In this document: positions 7,318-16,462 of the stretch, piece after piece
How positions within the stretch are numbered: position 1 is the stretch's first letter
Layout: each line of letters opens with the position of its first letter
From: JAAYDS01 sp012729155
GTDB taxonomy: Bacteria > Chloroflexota > Anaerolineae > UBA1429
Length of the DNA stretch: 64,000 nt
Direction: 5' to 3'
Assembly: GCA_036774405.1 (NCBI GenBank)
Contig: DAIPBO010000006.1
Location: 62,001 to 126,000 of the forward strand
Notes under the pieces: model-generated
Seen by the model: the letters and a program-made list of their open reading frames with translations, nothing else
Told to the model about the DNA's origin: nothing
Databases searched by the model: none
Made by a program: the position numbers and the translations under genes

Positions 7318-9027
7318 ATGAAGAGAACCTGGCTGCAGATCGTCCTTTTGGCGCTGGCCACGCTGGCGCTGTTGCTGTTGGTTGGCTGGCAGCCGCTGCG
7401 CCGCCAGATGGAGAGCTGGACCGGCGAGCAGGCCTTGATCGAACAGCTCAAGGGCACCGGTGCTCTGGCCCTCTTGAGGTTGACCAACGCCCCGCCCGAG
7501 ACGGCGCCCTACGCCCCTGTGCGCCACGTGGGCCTGCCGCCCCTGGGCATCAACACCTTTTTTGAGCAAGAGGCTGACCCTGCCCAGGTCGACCGCGCCA
7601 TGAGCATGATCCGTGCCGCCGGCATCACCTGGATCCGCCAGCAGTTCCCCTGGGAAGACATCGAGATCGCCGCCAAGGGGGACTTTTGGGATCACCGCTG
7701 GGACCGCGACGCCTGGGAAAAGTACGACACCATCGTGGCCCTGGCCGAGCAGCACGACCTCGAGATCATCGCGCGTCTCGACAACCCACCGGCCTGGTCT
7801 CGTGCGGTGGGCAACGCCGAGGGCTGGTCGCTGGCCCCACCCGATGATCTCGACGACTATGGCGACTTTGTGGCCGCCGTGGTAGAGCGCTATCGTGGGC
7901 GCATCCGATACTATCAGATCTGGAACGAGCCCAACATCTATCCCGAATGGGGCGACCAACCTGCCGATCCGGCCGGCTATGTGGCCCTGTTGCAGACCGC
8001 CTACAGTCGTGCCAAGACCGCCGATCCCGACTGTATCATCATCGCCGCCGGCCTGGCGCAGACCACCGAAGAGACCCCCTGGGAGTACGGCCCGCGCAAC
8101 ATCAGCGACTTGATCTACCTGGAGGCGATGTATCGCGCGGGCGCGCAGGGCACCTTTGACGTGATGGGCGCCATGGTCTATGGCCTCTGGACGGGCCCCA
8201 CCGACCAGCGTGTCAGCCGCGACCGGTCGAACTTTGCGCGGGTGCAGCTCTTACGCGAGATCATGGTGCGCCACGGCGACGCAACGGTGCCCATCTGGGC
8301 CACCGAGGTGGGCTGGAGCGCGCTGCCGGAGGATTGGCAGGGTGCGGCACCTTATGGGCGCGTGTCAGAGGCGCAGCAGGCGCAATACGCCGTGCAGGCC
8401 TATGAACGCGCCGCGCGCGAATGGCCCTGGATGGGCACGATGAACTACTGGTTCTGGCGACGCCCCGACGAGAGCGAGCGCGACCAGGCCTGGTACTATT
8501 TCCGCATGGTCGAGCCCGACTGGACCACGTTGCCCGTGTATGCGGCTATCAAGGCGTATGGCGGCCAGCCGCCTGTGTTGGCGCGAGGCTTTCACCAGGA
8601 AGACCACCATGCCGTGCGCTATGGCGGCGAGTGGGCGCTGCTGGCAGATGACGGAGCCGTGCTGGGTGGCATGGCGCGCCTCGAGCAGGGCGCCCAGGCG
8701 GCCTTTACCTATGAGGGCGCTGGCCTCAGCCTCAAGCTGGGCGACGCGGCCTCTGCCGAGCACCTCATCGTACGCGTCGACGGCCGCGAGCAGCGCCTGG
8801 GCCGCAGTGAGATCGTCCCCGATACCACCATCACGGCCCAGCGCGTGCTGCGTTTGGCACGGCGAGGGCTGCACAGCGTCACGCTAGAGGCCGCAGGTGG
8901 CCCCGTGCTACTCGATGGCATCATCGTCTACGGCGAGCCGGCACGCTGGCCGTGGTGGCTGGCAGCGGCACTGCTGGCGTTGGCGTTGGCAGGCTGGGTT
9001 TGTCGGCGCCGGCGGGTGGCATCGTGA
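7318..9027 (+). CDS. Membrane-anchored glycoside hydrolase-like protein (clan GH-A TIM barrel)
   Basis: The 569-residue protein has an N-terminal membrane helix (about 5-23), a TIM-barrel domain and a C-terminal membrane helix (about 545-562) ending in RRRRVAS, so most of it lies outside the cell. The barrel shows the two clan GH-A acids: WNEPN at 202-206 (acid/base Glu204) and ATEVGW with Glu330 as nucleophile, as in GH5/GH39-like enzymes. A beta-rich domain (about 440-535) follows. Substrate is unknown. The stop overlaps the GTG of the GT39 gene by 4 bases, so a surface polysaccharide job shared with that transferase is a fair inference. Confidence 0.82.
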   Translation: MKRTWLQIVLLALATLALLLLVGWQPLRRQMESWTGEQALIEQLKGTGALALLRLTNAPPETAPYAPVRHVGLPPLGINTFFEQEADPAQVDRAMSMIRAAGITWIRQQFPWEDIEIAAKGDFWDHRWDRDAWEKYDTIVALAEQHDLEIIARLDNPPAWSRAVGNAEGWSLAPPDDLDDYGDFVAAVVERYRGRIRYYQIWNEPNIYPEWGDQPADPAGYVALLQTAYSRAKTADPDCIIIAAGLAQTTEETPWEYGPRNISDLIYLEAMYRAGAQGTFDVMGAMVYGLWTGPTDQRVSRDRSNFARVQLLREIMVRHGDATVPIWATEVGWSALPEDWQGAAPYGRVSEAQQAQYAVQAYERAAREWPWMGTMNYWFWRRPDESERDQAWYYFRMVEPDWTTLPVYAAIKAYGGQPPVLARGFHQEDHHAVRYGGEWALLADDGAVLGGMARLEQGAQAAFTYEGAGLSLKLGDAASAEHLIVRVDGREQRLGRSEIVPDTTITAQRVLRLARRGLHSVTLEAAGGPVLLDGIIVYGEPARWPWWLAAALLALALAGWVCRRRRVAS

Positions 9028-11363
9028 GGCGCACGGCCTGGCGGTCGCTGGTGCCCTGGGTGGCCGTCTTGGCGATTTTGGCGCTGGCAGCGGGCCTGCG
9101 CCTCTACCGGCTCGACGCCCAGAGCCTCTGGAATGACGAGGGCACCGCCGCGGCGCTGGCCCTGCGAGACCTGGCCACCATCGCCCGCAACGCCTCAGAC
9201 GACATCCACCCTCCGCTCTACTACTGGTTGCTCTCGCTATGGGTGCGGCTGGCAGGCACGAGCGAGTTTGCCCTGCGCGGCCTGTCGGCGCTGATGAGCG
9301 TGACCACCGTTGGGCTCACCATGCGACTGGCGCGGCGCTGGTTTGGGGGCATCACGGCGCTGCTGGTGGGGCTGCTGGCGGCCGTGTCGCCCTTTGCCAT
9401 CTATTACGCCCAAGAAGCGCGCATGTATGCGCAGGTGACTCTGTTTGGCCTTGCCGCCATGCTGGCCCTCACACGTGTACTGCCGGCAGACGACGCCGAG
9501 CCAGCTCTGCCATGGCGCCGTCTGCTGCTCTACGGGCTGGCTATGTTGGCTACGCTCTACTCGCACTATTACGCCGTAGCGCTGCTGCTGGCCCACAACC
9601 TCGCCTTTGTGGCCTGGCTATGGCTGCGGCGCGAGCCACACCGCTGGCCCTGGCGTGCGCTCGGCCGTTGGGCGCTGACGCAGGGCCTCATCCTGGCGCT
9701 GTATGCGCCCTGGCTGGCCTTTGCCTGGCACACCATCCGCCACTGGCCCAGCATCAGCGCTCCGTTCTCCTTTGGCGAGCTGGTATTGCGGTTAGCTCAG
9801 GCGCTGCCGCTGGGCATCACCGTGCACACACGCCCCTGGACGCTTGCGGTGGGGGTGGCGTTGGCGGCGCTGGCTGCCGTCGGGCTGAGTCTGCCCGCCG
9901 CTGGCGCGGCCGGCTCGCGGCTGCGCTGGCACCCCGTGGTGGCCATCGCGCTCTATGCGGGCGTGCCTGTAGGGCTGATGTACGCCGCCTCGTTACAGCG
10001 GCCCATGTACAACCCCAAGTTCCTGTTGCTGGCCACCCCGGCCTACCTGCTGTTGTTGGCGCGCGGTGTTATGGCCATCTCTGCGGCGGCAAGGCGCTGG
10101 CTCGGAAGACCAGCAGCTACCGCGACGCTCGCGCTAACGCTGCTGGCCGTGCTAACGCCCCTGGCGATCTCGTTGCACAGGCTCTATGTCGACCCGGCCT
10201 TTGTCCGTGACGACTATCGCGGCATAGTGACCTATATCCAGGCCGCCGCCCGCCCTGGCGATGCCCTGCTCGTCAATGCGCCGGCGCAGGTTGAGACAGT
10301 GGCGTACTATCACCACGATGATGCCCTGCCGATCTATCCTCTCCCAGAGACGCGCCCGGCCGATCGTGCAGCCACCGAGGCGGCGCTGGCAGACATCCTG
10401 GCTCGCCACGAACGCATCTATGCCATTCTATGGGCCACCGATGAGAGCGATCCCGAGGGCATCGTCGAGGACTATCTGGCCGCGCACGCCTACAAGGCGC
10501 GCGATAGCTGGCATGGTAACGTGCGCCTGGCCGTATATAGCAGCGCACACGAGGCTCCGGCAGCGCCCGAGGTGGCCACCGAGTGGCGGCTGGGCGACGA
10601 TATCGCCCTCGAGGGCTATACAGTGCTTACACCGCAATTGGCCGCCAGCGACGTGGCTCAGGTGACGCTGTTCTGGCGGGCTCTGCGGCCGGTGAGCGCG
10701 CGGCTCAAGGTGTTCGTTCACCTGGTCGACGCCGACGGCCACATTGTGGGCCAGCACGATGCCGAGCCGGCCGGTGGCGGCCGCCCCACCACCGCCTGGG
10801 CGCCCGGCGAGCTAGTGCGCGACAACCATGGCGTGCTGGTGCAGCCGGGCACACCGCCTGGCGAGCTGACACTGCGCGTGGGCCTGTATGACGACGCCAC
10901 GGGGCAGCGTCTACCCGTGATGCACAACGGCCAGGCCGCAGGCAATGCCATCGACCTGACCAGGCTGCCCCTGAAGGCTCCGTCGGAGCCACTGCCCATC
11001 GAGGCCTTTGATGCAGAGGTGCGATGCGACGTCACGTTGGGCGGCGTTAGGGTGTTGGGCTATAGCCTCTATCCGATGGGGTTGCGACACGAGGCTCGAC
11101 GCTCATTGGCGCCAGGCGAGACGGGCGAGCTGTTGGTCTACACGCAGGGCGCCGAGGCGATTGAGGTAGCGCTGATACGTCGAGGCAGGATAGTGGCCTT
11201 GACGCAGCTCGACGGGCTAGGCGCTGGCGTGCCTGCCGGTCACATCGCCCGCATGGCGGCGCCACTGACCATCGCAGCCGATGCGCCGACGGGGCGCTAT
11301 GCGCTGCAGGCCGTGGCCCATGGGCAGACAGTGCGGCTCGGGTGGGTGCAGATCGCGCCCTAG
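9024..11363 (+). CDS. GT39/ArnT-like membrane glycosyltransferase with C-terminal beta-domain
   Basis: The start was set to the GTG at 9024 (GTGA overlap with the previous gene), giving 779 residues; an upstream GTG at 8952 lies inside that gene. The N-terminal ~480 residues hold many hydrophobic helices and the GT-C family 39 loop LDAQSLWNDEG (about 31-41), where the acidic pair binds the polyprenyl-phosphate sugar donor, plus PPLYYWLLSLW and YAQEARMY. From about residue 510 a soluble part begins (GYTVLTPQLAASD, LFWRALRPV, HLVDADG), a beta-sandwich appended to such proteins in Chloroflexota. It probably transfers a sugar to a surface lipid or protein; the acceptor is not known. Confidence 0.85.
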   Translation: MRRTAWRSLVPWVAVLAILALAAGLRLYRLDAQSLWNDEGTAAALALRDLATIARNASDDIHPPLYYWLLSLWVRLAGTSEFALRGLSALMSVTTVGLTMRLARRWFGGITALLVGLLAAVSPFAIYYAQEARMYAQVTLFGLAAMLALTRVLPADDAEPALPWRRLLLYGLAMLATLYSHYYAVALLLAHNLAFVAWLWLRREPHRWPWRALGRWALTQGLILALYAPWLAFAWHTIRHWPSISAPFSFGELVLRLAQALPLGITVHTRPWTLAVGVALAALAAVGLSLPAAGAAGSRLRWHPVVAIALYAGVPVGLMYAASLQRPMYNPKFLLLATPAYLLLLARGVMAISAAARRWLGRPAATATLALTLLAVLTPLAISLHRLYVDPAFVRDDYRGIVTYIQAAARPGDALLVNAPAQVETVAYYHHDDALPIYPLPETRPADRAATEAALADILARHERIYAILWATDESDPEGIVEDYLAAHAYKARDSWHGNVRLAVYSSAHEAPAAPEVATEWRLGDDIALEGYTVLTPQLAASDVAQVTLFWRALRPVSARLKVFVHLVDADGHIVGQHDAEPAGGGRPTTAWAPGELVRDNHGVLVQPGTPPGELTLRVGLYDDATGQRLPVMHNGQAAGNAIDLTRLPLKAPSEPLPIEAFDAEVRCDVTLGGVRVLGYSLYPMGLRHEARRSLAPGETGELLVYTQGAEAIEVALIRRGRIVALTQLDGLGAGVPAGHIARMAAPLTIAADAPTGRYALQAVAHGQTVRLGWVQIAP

Positions 11364-12169
11364 TCGGCCTTACCCGCGTCGGGTGTGCACCGATCAGCAT
11401 ACACCCACCAGTAGAGGGCGCCCACCAGCCCTGAACCGCCCAGAATGTTGCCCAGCGTCACCGGCAAGAGGTTGTTCCACAAGAATTGGCCCACGGTGAC
11501 GTCGGCGCCGTTGAGCATGCCCAGCGGAATAAAGAACATGTTGGCCACCGAGTGCTCGAAACCGATGGCCACAAAGGCCATGATGGGAAACCAGAGCCCC
11601 CACACCTTGCCGATCACGTCGTCAGCCGCCATGGCGATCCAGATGCCCAGCAGCACCAGCCAGTTGCAGCCGATGGCCCTCAGGATGAGCGGCCCCCAGC
11701 CCAGGTTGACCTTGGATTCGGCGATGGCTGCTGCCGCCTCGCCCACCGTGCCCCCACGAATGAGCCCTGATCCGTAAGCCAACGCCACCGCCACAAACAC
11801 CGAGCCTATCAGGTTGCCCAGATACACCAGCCCCCAGTTTCGCAGCATGGCGCGCCAGGGCGTACGCCGTGATAGACAGCCGGGCAACATGATGCCCGTG
11901 TTGCCTGTGAACAGCTCGGCGCCATCGATGACCACCATCATGATGCCCACTGGGAACACGGCCGCGAACACCAACTTGGCCAGGCCAGGGTTGGTGGCGG
12001 CCAGGCCGGGGTTGTCCTTGCCAATGATCATGGCCACAACGCCGCCCAACGCAATGTAAGCGCCGGCAAGAAAGCCCAGCACGAGTGTTTTGGAGGTTGA
12101 CAGGCGCGCCTTGGCGCTACTGGCGGCGCAGGCCGCCTCGACAATGGTCTGGGGGGTCTTGAGTGGCAT
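11360..12169 (-). CDS. Formate/nitrite transporter (FNT) family channel
   Basis: The 269-residue protein has the six-helix FNT pattern and the family motif GAELFTGN (about 83-90), with AKVFP-like FAAVFPVGIMMVVIDG before it and NMFFIPLGML late in the sequence. FNT proteins are pentameric channels for formate, nitrite or hydrosulfide. Here it is the last gene after the diaphorase operon, and fhs/folD/fchA lie elsewhere in the window, so formate is the likeliest substrate (inference). A 93-base gap with a 10-bp hairpin separates it from the diaphorase gene. Its TAG shares the bases CTAG with the stop of the convergent GT39 gene. Confidence 0.9.
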   Translation of the reverse strand: MPLKTPQTIVEAACAASSAKARLSTSKTLVLGFLAGAYIALGGVVAMIIGKDNPGLAATNPGLAKLVFAAVFPVGIMMVVIDGAELFTGNTGIMLPGCLSRRTPWRAMLRNWGLVYLGNLIGSVFVAVALAYGSGLIRGGTVGEAAAAIAESKVNLGWGPLILRAIGCNWLVLLGIWIAMAADDVIGKVWGLWFPIMAFVAIGFEHSVANMFFIPLGMLNGADVTVGQFLWNNLLPVTLGNILGGSGLVGALYWWVYADRCTPDAGKAD

Positions 12170-12200
12170 GGCAAACTCCAGCGGCGGTGTTTCTGAACGA

Positions 12201-12247
12201 CACTGGCCCCAGCGCCCAGCGCCAGAGCGCGAGCGATGGGGCCAGTG
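12201..12247 (-). other. Long hairpin between diaphorase and FNT genes
   Basis: CACTGGCCCC (12201-12210) and GGGGCCAGTG (12238-12247) form a perfect 10-bp stem around a 27-base GC-rich loop. There is no T-run, so it may act as an mRNA stabiliser or partial terminator that sets FNT expression apart from the operon. Confidence 0.5.
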
Positions 12248-12263
12248 CTAGACTGAACTCGGC

Positions 12264-14120
12264 CTACTTGGCCCAGGTGCCGATGGGGATCAACTCCGTG
12301 GGCACCTCAACCGTCTCGCCCGACACCTTGAGGATCGAGTCGAACGGGCAAACCTCGAGGCAGGTGCCGCACTTGATGCACCCATCCTGGTTGATGATGT
12401 GGATCTGACGGCGGCCCCCCTCGATGACGTTCACCGGGCAGTTGCGCGCGCAGATGCCGCAGCCCTTGCATGTCTCGGGGTTCACATAGTACTGCACCAG
12501 GGCCGTGCACTGCTTGGCCGGGCAGCGGCCCTCGGTTACGTGGGCCACAAACTCGTCTCGGAAGTAGCGCAAGGTGCTCAAGATGGGCCCCGGGGTCAGC
12601 TGGCCCAGCGAGCAGAGCGACCCGGCGGCCATGCCTGCCGCGATAGATTCGATCTCGTCGATATCTTCGAGCGTGCCTTTGCCCTCGGTGATCTTGGTCA
12701 GCAACTCGAGCATGCGCCGGCCGCCCATGCGGCAGGGTACGCACTTGCCACAAGATTCGGCCGTGGCAAAGGTGAGAAAGTACTTGCTGAACTCGACCAT
12801 GCAGGTATCCTCGTCGACGACGATCATACCGCCCGAGCCCATCACCGCGCCGGCCTGGCGCAGCGAGTCAAAGTCCACCTTGAGATCGAGCTGCTCTTCG
12901 GGCAGGCAGCCGCCCAGCGGGCCACCGGTCTGCACAGCCTTGAACTTTTTGCCGCCCTCGACACCGCCACCGATATCATAGATGATCTCGCGCAGGGTGA
13001 TGCCCATGGGCACTTCGATCAGGCCGGTGTGCAGCACCTTGCCCGTCAGCGCAAAGATGGCCGTGCCAGGGCTGCGCTCGGCGCCGATCTTGGAGAACCA
13101 CTCGGCCCCCCGCAGGATGATCTGCGGCACGTTGGCATAGCTCTTGACGTTATTGAGGTTGGTCGGCTTGGCCCACAGGCCCGACACCGCCGGGAAGGGC
13201 GGGCGCGGCCGCGGCTCGCCACGGCGACCCTCGATAGAGGCCAACAGCGCCGTCTCTTCGCCACAGACAAAGGCGCCAGCACCCTCTTTGATGTGCACGT
13301 GGAACGAAAAGTCGGTGCCAAAGACGTTGTCTCCCAACAGGCCATATGCTTCGGCCTGCTCGATGGCGATCTTGAGGTGCTTGATGGCCAGCGGGTATTC
13401 AGCACGGCAATAGACATAGCCGTCTGAAGCGCCCACCGCATAGCCGCAGATGGCCATGCCCTCGAGCAGCGTGTGCGGGTCTCCCTCGATCAGCGAGCGA
13501 TCCATGAACGCGCCGGGGTCGCCCTCGTCAGCGTTGCACACCACATACTTGGGGTTGCCAGCGGCCTTGGCGGTGAACTCCCACTTTAGGCCCGTCAAAA
13601 AGCCGGCGCCACCACGGCCGCGCAGGCCTGAGGTTTTGACCTCGTCGATCACCTGCTGCGGAGACATCTCACCAAGGGCCTTGCCCAGCGCCTCATAGCC
13701 GCCACGCGCGATGTATTCGTCGATGTTGGTGGGGTCGATCACGCCGCAGTTGTGCAGGGTGACGCGTTGCTGCTTCTGATAAAAGGGGATGTCCTCGTAA
13801 TAGGGCACCGTCATCTGGCTCTCGGTCTCGGTAAAGACCAGACGTTGCACGATGCGGCCTTTGAGCAGCGTCTCTTCGACGATCTCGGGGACATCGTCAG
13901 CCTTGACCTGGCAGTAAAAGACGCCTTCGGGGTAGATGATCATCACCGGGCCCATGGAGCAAAAGCCACGGCAACCCGTCTCGATGATGCGCACTTCTTG
14001 ATCGAGCCCCGTCTTGGCCAGCTCTTCGGTCAAGGCAGCCAGCACCGAGCGCGCACCAGACGACTCGCAGCTCGTGCCTGCGCAGACCAGTACGTCTGCA
14101 CGGTAGATCGGTTCCGACAT
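12264..14120 (-). CDS. NuoF/HydB-type NADH diaphorase subunit (bifurcating hydrogenase or formate dehydrogenase type)
   Basis: The 618-residue protein has the full HydB/HndC layout. A thioredoxin-like [2Fe-2S] domain comes first (CAGTSC 13-18, CRGFC about 50-54), then the NADH/FMN domain with GLRGRGGAGF and the NADEGDPGAF loop. The N3-type cluster motif SCGKCVPCR (about 473-481) follows, and a C-terminal 2[4Fe-4S] ferredoxin domain (CKGCGICARNCP, CIKCGTCLEVCP). It oxidises or forms NADH and passes electrons through the iron-sulfur chain to a catalytic partner, often with ferredoxin as third carrier. The usual neighbour, an [FeFe]-hydrogenase or formate dehydrogenase catalytic gene, is absent here. 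Confidence 0.93.
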   Translation of the reverse strand: MSEPIYRADVLVCAGTSCESSGARSVLAALTEELAKTGLDQEVRIIETGCRGFCSMGPVMIIYPEGVFYCQVKADDVPEIVEETLLKGRIVQRLVFTETESQMTVPYYEDIPFYQKQQRVTLHNCGVIDPTNIDEYIARGGYEALGKALGEMSPQQVIDEVKTSGLRGRGGAGFLTGLKWEFTAKAAGNPKYVVCNADEGDPGAFMDRSLIEGDPHTLLEGMAICGYAVGASDGYVYCRAEYPLAIKHLKIAIEQAEAYGLLGDNVFGTDFSFHVHIKEGAGAFVCGEETALLASIEGRRGEPRPRPPFPAVSGLWAKPTNLNNVKSYANVPQIILRGAEWFSKIGAERSPGTAIFALTGKVLHTGLIEVPMGITLREIIYDIGGGVEGGKKFKAVQTGGPLGGCLPEEQLDLKVDFDSLRQAGAVMGSGGMIVVDEDTCMVEFSKYFLTFATAESCGKCVPCRMGGRRMLELLTKITEGKGTLEDIDEIESIAAGMAAGSLCSLGQLTPGPILSTLRYFRDEFVAHVTEGRCPAKQCTALVQYYVNPETCKGCGICARNCPVNVIEGGRRQIHIINQDGCIKCGTCLEVCPFDSILKVSGETVEVPTELIPIGTWAK

Positions 14121-14168
14121 GATCTGTCCTCCTGGACGGTGTTAGTATCAGCCGCTCTGCTGGCAGCC

Positions 14169-14555
14169 TTACAGGCCGATGTCGTCGGTGGTCTTACGGC
14201 CCACGACCCACTCGTCGACGACGTGTCCATTCTTGAGATGCTCTTCGATCAGGCGCGGGACCATGTCGGGATAGACGTTGCCATAGGTGACGCGTGGCTT
14301 GCCGGCCTGCTCGATATCGACCAGGGGCTCACGCGAGCACATGCCGATGCAGCCCACCGTGCGCACGTGCGCATTGATCTGGCGGCTTTCGAGCTCTTGC
14401 ATGATGGCGTGCATCGTCTCGCGAGCGCCAGCGGCGATGCCGCAGGTGCCCATGCCCACGATGATGGTGGTGCCGGTCTCGATGCGCGTCGAGATGTCAT
14501 CCTTGACCTGATCGCGCAGTTTGCGCAGTTCGTCCAGAGACTTGACCTTTGGCAT
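14169..14555 (-). CDS. HndB-like thioredoxin-fold [2Fe-2S] ferredoxin
   Basis: The 128-residue protein shows the pattern of HndB-type subunits of NADP-reducing hydrogenases: GMGTCGIAAGARE at about 34-46 and VGCIGMCSREPLVD at about 67-80. These cysteines would hold a [2Fe-2S] cluster. It lies between the HATPase gene and the NuoF-like gene, the usual order HndA-HATPase-HndB-HndC, and is probably an electron-transfer subunit of the same complex. Confidence 0.9.
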   Translation of the reverse strand: MPKVKSLDELRKLRDQVKDDISTRIETGTTIIVGMGTCGIAAGARETMHAIMQELESRQINAHVRTVGCIGMCSREPLVDIEQAGKPRVTYGNVYPDMVPRLIEEHLKNGHVVDEWVVGRKTTDDIGL

Positions 14556-14594
14556 TTGATTACTCCTTGCCAGCCTTCTCAGGGCCGCTCCGGC

Positions 14595-15146
14595 CTATGC
14601 GCCGGCGCCATTGAGCCCGTCCAGTCCTTCTCGAATGTACGCTTGCACCCACGGCCGCACCTGCGGGTGGCTGAGGGGCACCCCATCCAGCGCCTCGCGC
14701 AGCTCGGCCGTATCCAACTCAAAAACCTCGCCCCCCTGACGGTGTCGATATACCAGGTCGCACTCGTGTTCTGAGAGCAACACGCCCATCAGAGTGACCG
14801 CCATATCGCCCAGCGGAGCCCGATCAATATGATCGCGCACCAGGGTAGCGGTGACCTCGGTGCCCTTCCCCGGCGTCGAGGCGATGGTCAAACCACCACC
14901 ACACCGTTCGGCTGCTGCTTTGAGCAACGGCAGGCCCAGGCCCACGTGCCTTGTTGTTCGCGTGGTAAAGAACGGATCTGTGACCGCCTTGACGGTCTCG
15001 GGAGACATGCCCCGGCCATTGTCGCAGACCCTGATCGTCAACAGGTTGGCCTGCTCGTCATCATCGATGTCGAGTTCGAGGCGGGTCGCCCCGGCCTCGA
15101 GGCCATTCTGCAAGAGATCGAGGATATGCTGCGACAGCTCGCGCAA
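14595..15146 (-). CDS. Stand-alone HATPase (GHKL) protein of the diaphorase operon
   Basis: The protein is a bare GHKL ATP-binding domain: N-box LQNGLEAGAT, G1 box CDNGRGM, and GLGLPL (G2). It has no histidine phosphotransfer or sensor part, followed by about 70 residues with no known domain. The TTG at 15146 was chosen (183 residues): it lies 1 base after the stop of the NuoE-like gene with GGA before it, whereas the longer frame from 15212 runs 65 bases into nuoE. Such genes sit in many hydrogenase operons next to HndA-like subunits; a regulatory or kinase role is assumed but unproven. Confidence 0.8.
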   Translation of the reverse strand: MRELSQHILDLLQNGLEAGATRLELDIDDDEQANLLTIRVCDNGRGMSPETVKAVTDPFFTTRTTRHVGLGLPLLKAAAERCGGGLTIASTPGKGTEVTATLVRDHIDRAPLGDMAVTLMGVLLSEHECDLVYRHRQGGEVFELDTAELREALDGVPLSHPQVRPWVQAYIREGLDGLNGAGA

Positions 15147-15147
15147 T

Positions 15148-15687
15148 CTAGTCCAGCTTTCGCACCAGCTGCACGGCCTTTTGCGGCGACAGACGCCCAA
15201 CGATCTGCCCATCGATCACAGCCACAGGCGCCAGCGCGCACGAGCCCAGACAGAACACCACCTGGAGCGTCACGCGGCCGTCCTCGGTCGTATCGCCGGC
15301 CTTGACACCAAGATCGTTCTCGAGGGCGGTGACGATCTGCGGCATGCCGCGAACATGGCAGGCGGTGCCATCGCACAGGTCTACCGTATGGCGCCCCTTG
15401 GGCTTGAGCGAGAACTGGGCATAGAACGTCGCCACGCCATAGAGCTGGCTCAGCGGCGCGCCTGTGCGCTCAGAGATGCGCCTCAGTGCAGCCTGCGGCA
15501 GGTAGCCATAGATGCCCTGCGTGCGCTGCATGATGGGGATGAGCGCCCCATGCTCCTCGGCGAACTCGTCGAGCATTTCATCGAGGGGAGCCAGGTCGAG
15601 TTCCTGCTCGGCCACCTTGTTTCCTTGATCTACCAGCACGTTGCGATCCTCCCACAGAGTGGTATTCGGTTGACCACGCATCGTCAC
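15148..15687 (-). CDS. NuoE/HydC/HndA-like [2Fe-2S] subunit
   Basis: The 179-residue protein is a thioredoxin-fold [2Fe-2S] subunit of the NuoE type. A helical N-terminal part contains IPIMQRTQGIYGYLP and GVATFYAQF, and the cluster cysteines are CDGTAC (about 103-108) and CLGSC (about 146-150). It accepts electrons from the NADH-oxidising subunit. The ATG at 15687 overlaps the PHP gene stop by 4 bases; an ATG two codons later is possible. Confidence 0.93.
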   Translation of the reverse strand: MTMRGQPNTTLWEDRNVLVDQGNKVAEQELDLAPLDEMLDEFAEEHGALIPIMQRTQGIYGYLPQAALRRISERTGAPLSQLYGVATFYAQFSLKPKGRHTVDLCDGTACHVRGMPQIVTALENDLGVKAGDTTEDGRVTLQVVFCLGSCALAPVAVIDGQIVGRLSPQKAVQLVRKLD

Positions 15688-16448
15688 GCCATTACGGCGC
15701 TGCGTCCCTGCGCCCCTGCCAGCGCCATTGCCAACTCATCTAATATGCGCGCTTTGACCTGCAGACGCAAGCTGCGCCTCATCTCCTCCAGCCGGTGCGC
15801 ATCGCCACCCCGCACCATGGGCCAGGCACTGAGCCCGCTGTGCTGTTGCAGCAGTCGCTCAACGTTGCAGCGGTGCGAGACCTCGATGGCGGCCAATGGC
15901 AGCGCCGGCGGTATGAACCCCAGGCTCGCCAGCAGGCTGAACGAGGGGCGATCGACATGGGCGGCGATGGGCAGCCCCCCCAACGCCCGCACCCCCTGCA
16001 CCACCTCATCCACGCTCAACGTGAGCGAGGTTTGCAGCAGCCGCTCGTTGCTTTGCACATAGTCGCCGGTCTCGTCGACCACATACTGCGCGCCAAACAC
16101 CTCTTCAGGGTTGCGCTCGTCGGGCAGATGGGCATACACCCGCTCTTGCCAGGCCAGGGCGCGCTCCATATCAGCGAACAAGCACACGATATGCGCCTCT
16201 TCGCGCGTCTGCACCTCCATGCCAGGCAGCACCCGAATATCATACTCGGCAGCGGCCCGCTGCACCGCCACCACATTGTCGACGGTATGATGGTCGGTCA
16301 CGGCCAGCAAGCCCAGCCCCAGCTCGTGGGCCTTTTTGGCGATGAGCGGCGGTATCATCTCGATCTCGGCACACGCCGAGGCAACCGTGTGAAGGTGCAG
16401 ATCGGCCCAGACAGCCTTGAACTCACCCTGGGCTATGCGAGGCTCCAT
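15684..16448 (-). CDS. PHP-domain metal-dependent phosphoesterase
   Basis: The 254-residue protein has the PHP metal-site motifs: DLHLHTVAS (about 16-24), TDHHT (51-55), a GMEV turn (about 75-78) and a late HxD-type motif AAHVDRP. PHP proteins hydrolyse phosphoesters, for example in nucleotides such as pAp. The substrate is unknown here. A PHP gene is commonly found between the DRTGG/CBS genes and the NuoE-like gene in hydrogenase operons of anaerobes, and 4-base overlaps tie it to the operon. Confidence 0.87.
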   Translation of the reverse strand: MEPRIAQGEFKAVWADLHLHTVASACAEIEMIPPLIAKKAHELGLGLLAVTDHHTVDNVVAVQRAAAEYDIRVLPGMEVQTREEAHIVCLFADMERALAWQERVYAHLPDERNPEEVFGAQYVVDETGDYVQSNERLLQTSLTLSVDEVVQGVRALGGLPIAAHVDRPSFSLLASLGFIPPALPLAAIEVSHRCNVERLLQQHSGLSAWPMVRGGDAHRLEEMRRSLRLQVKARILDELAMALAGAQGRSAVMA

Positions 16449-16462
16449 AGTGGTGCCGCGCT

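Noticed and set aside
12399..16062. Long plus-strand open frames opposite the diaphorase operon (up to about 400 codons)
   Set aside because: They mirror the codon pattern of the recognised minus-strand genes, have His/Gln/Arg-rich low-complexity translations and no motifs; they are shadows of high GC.
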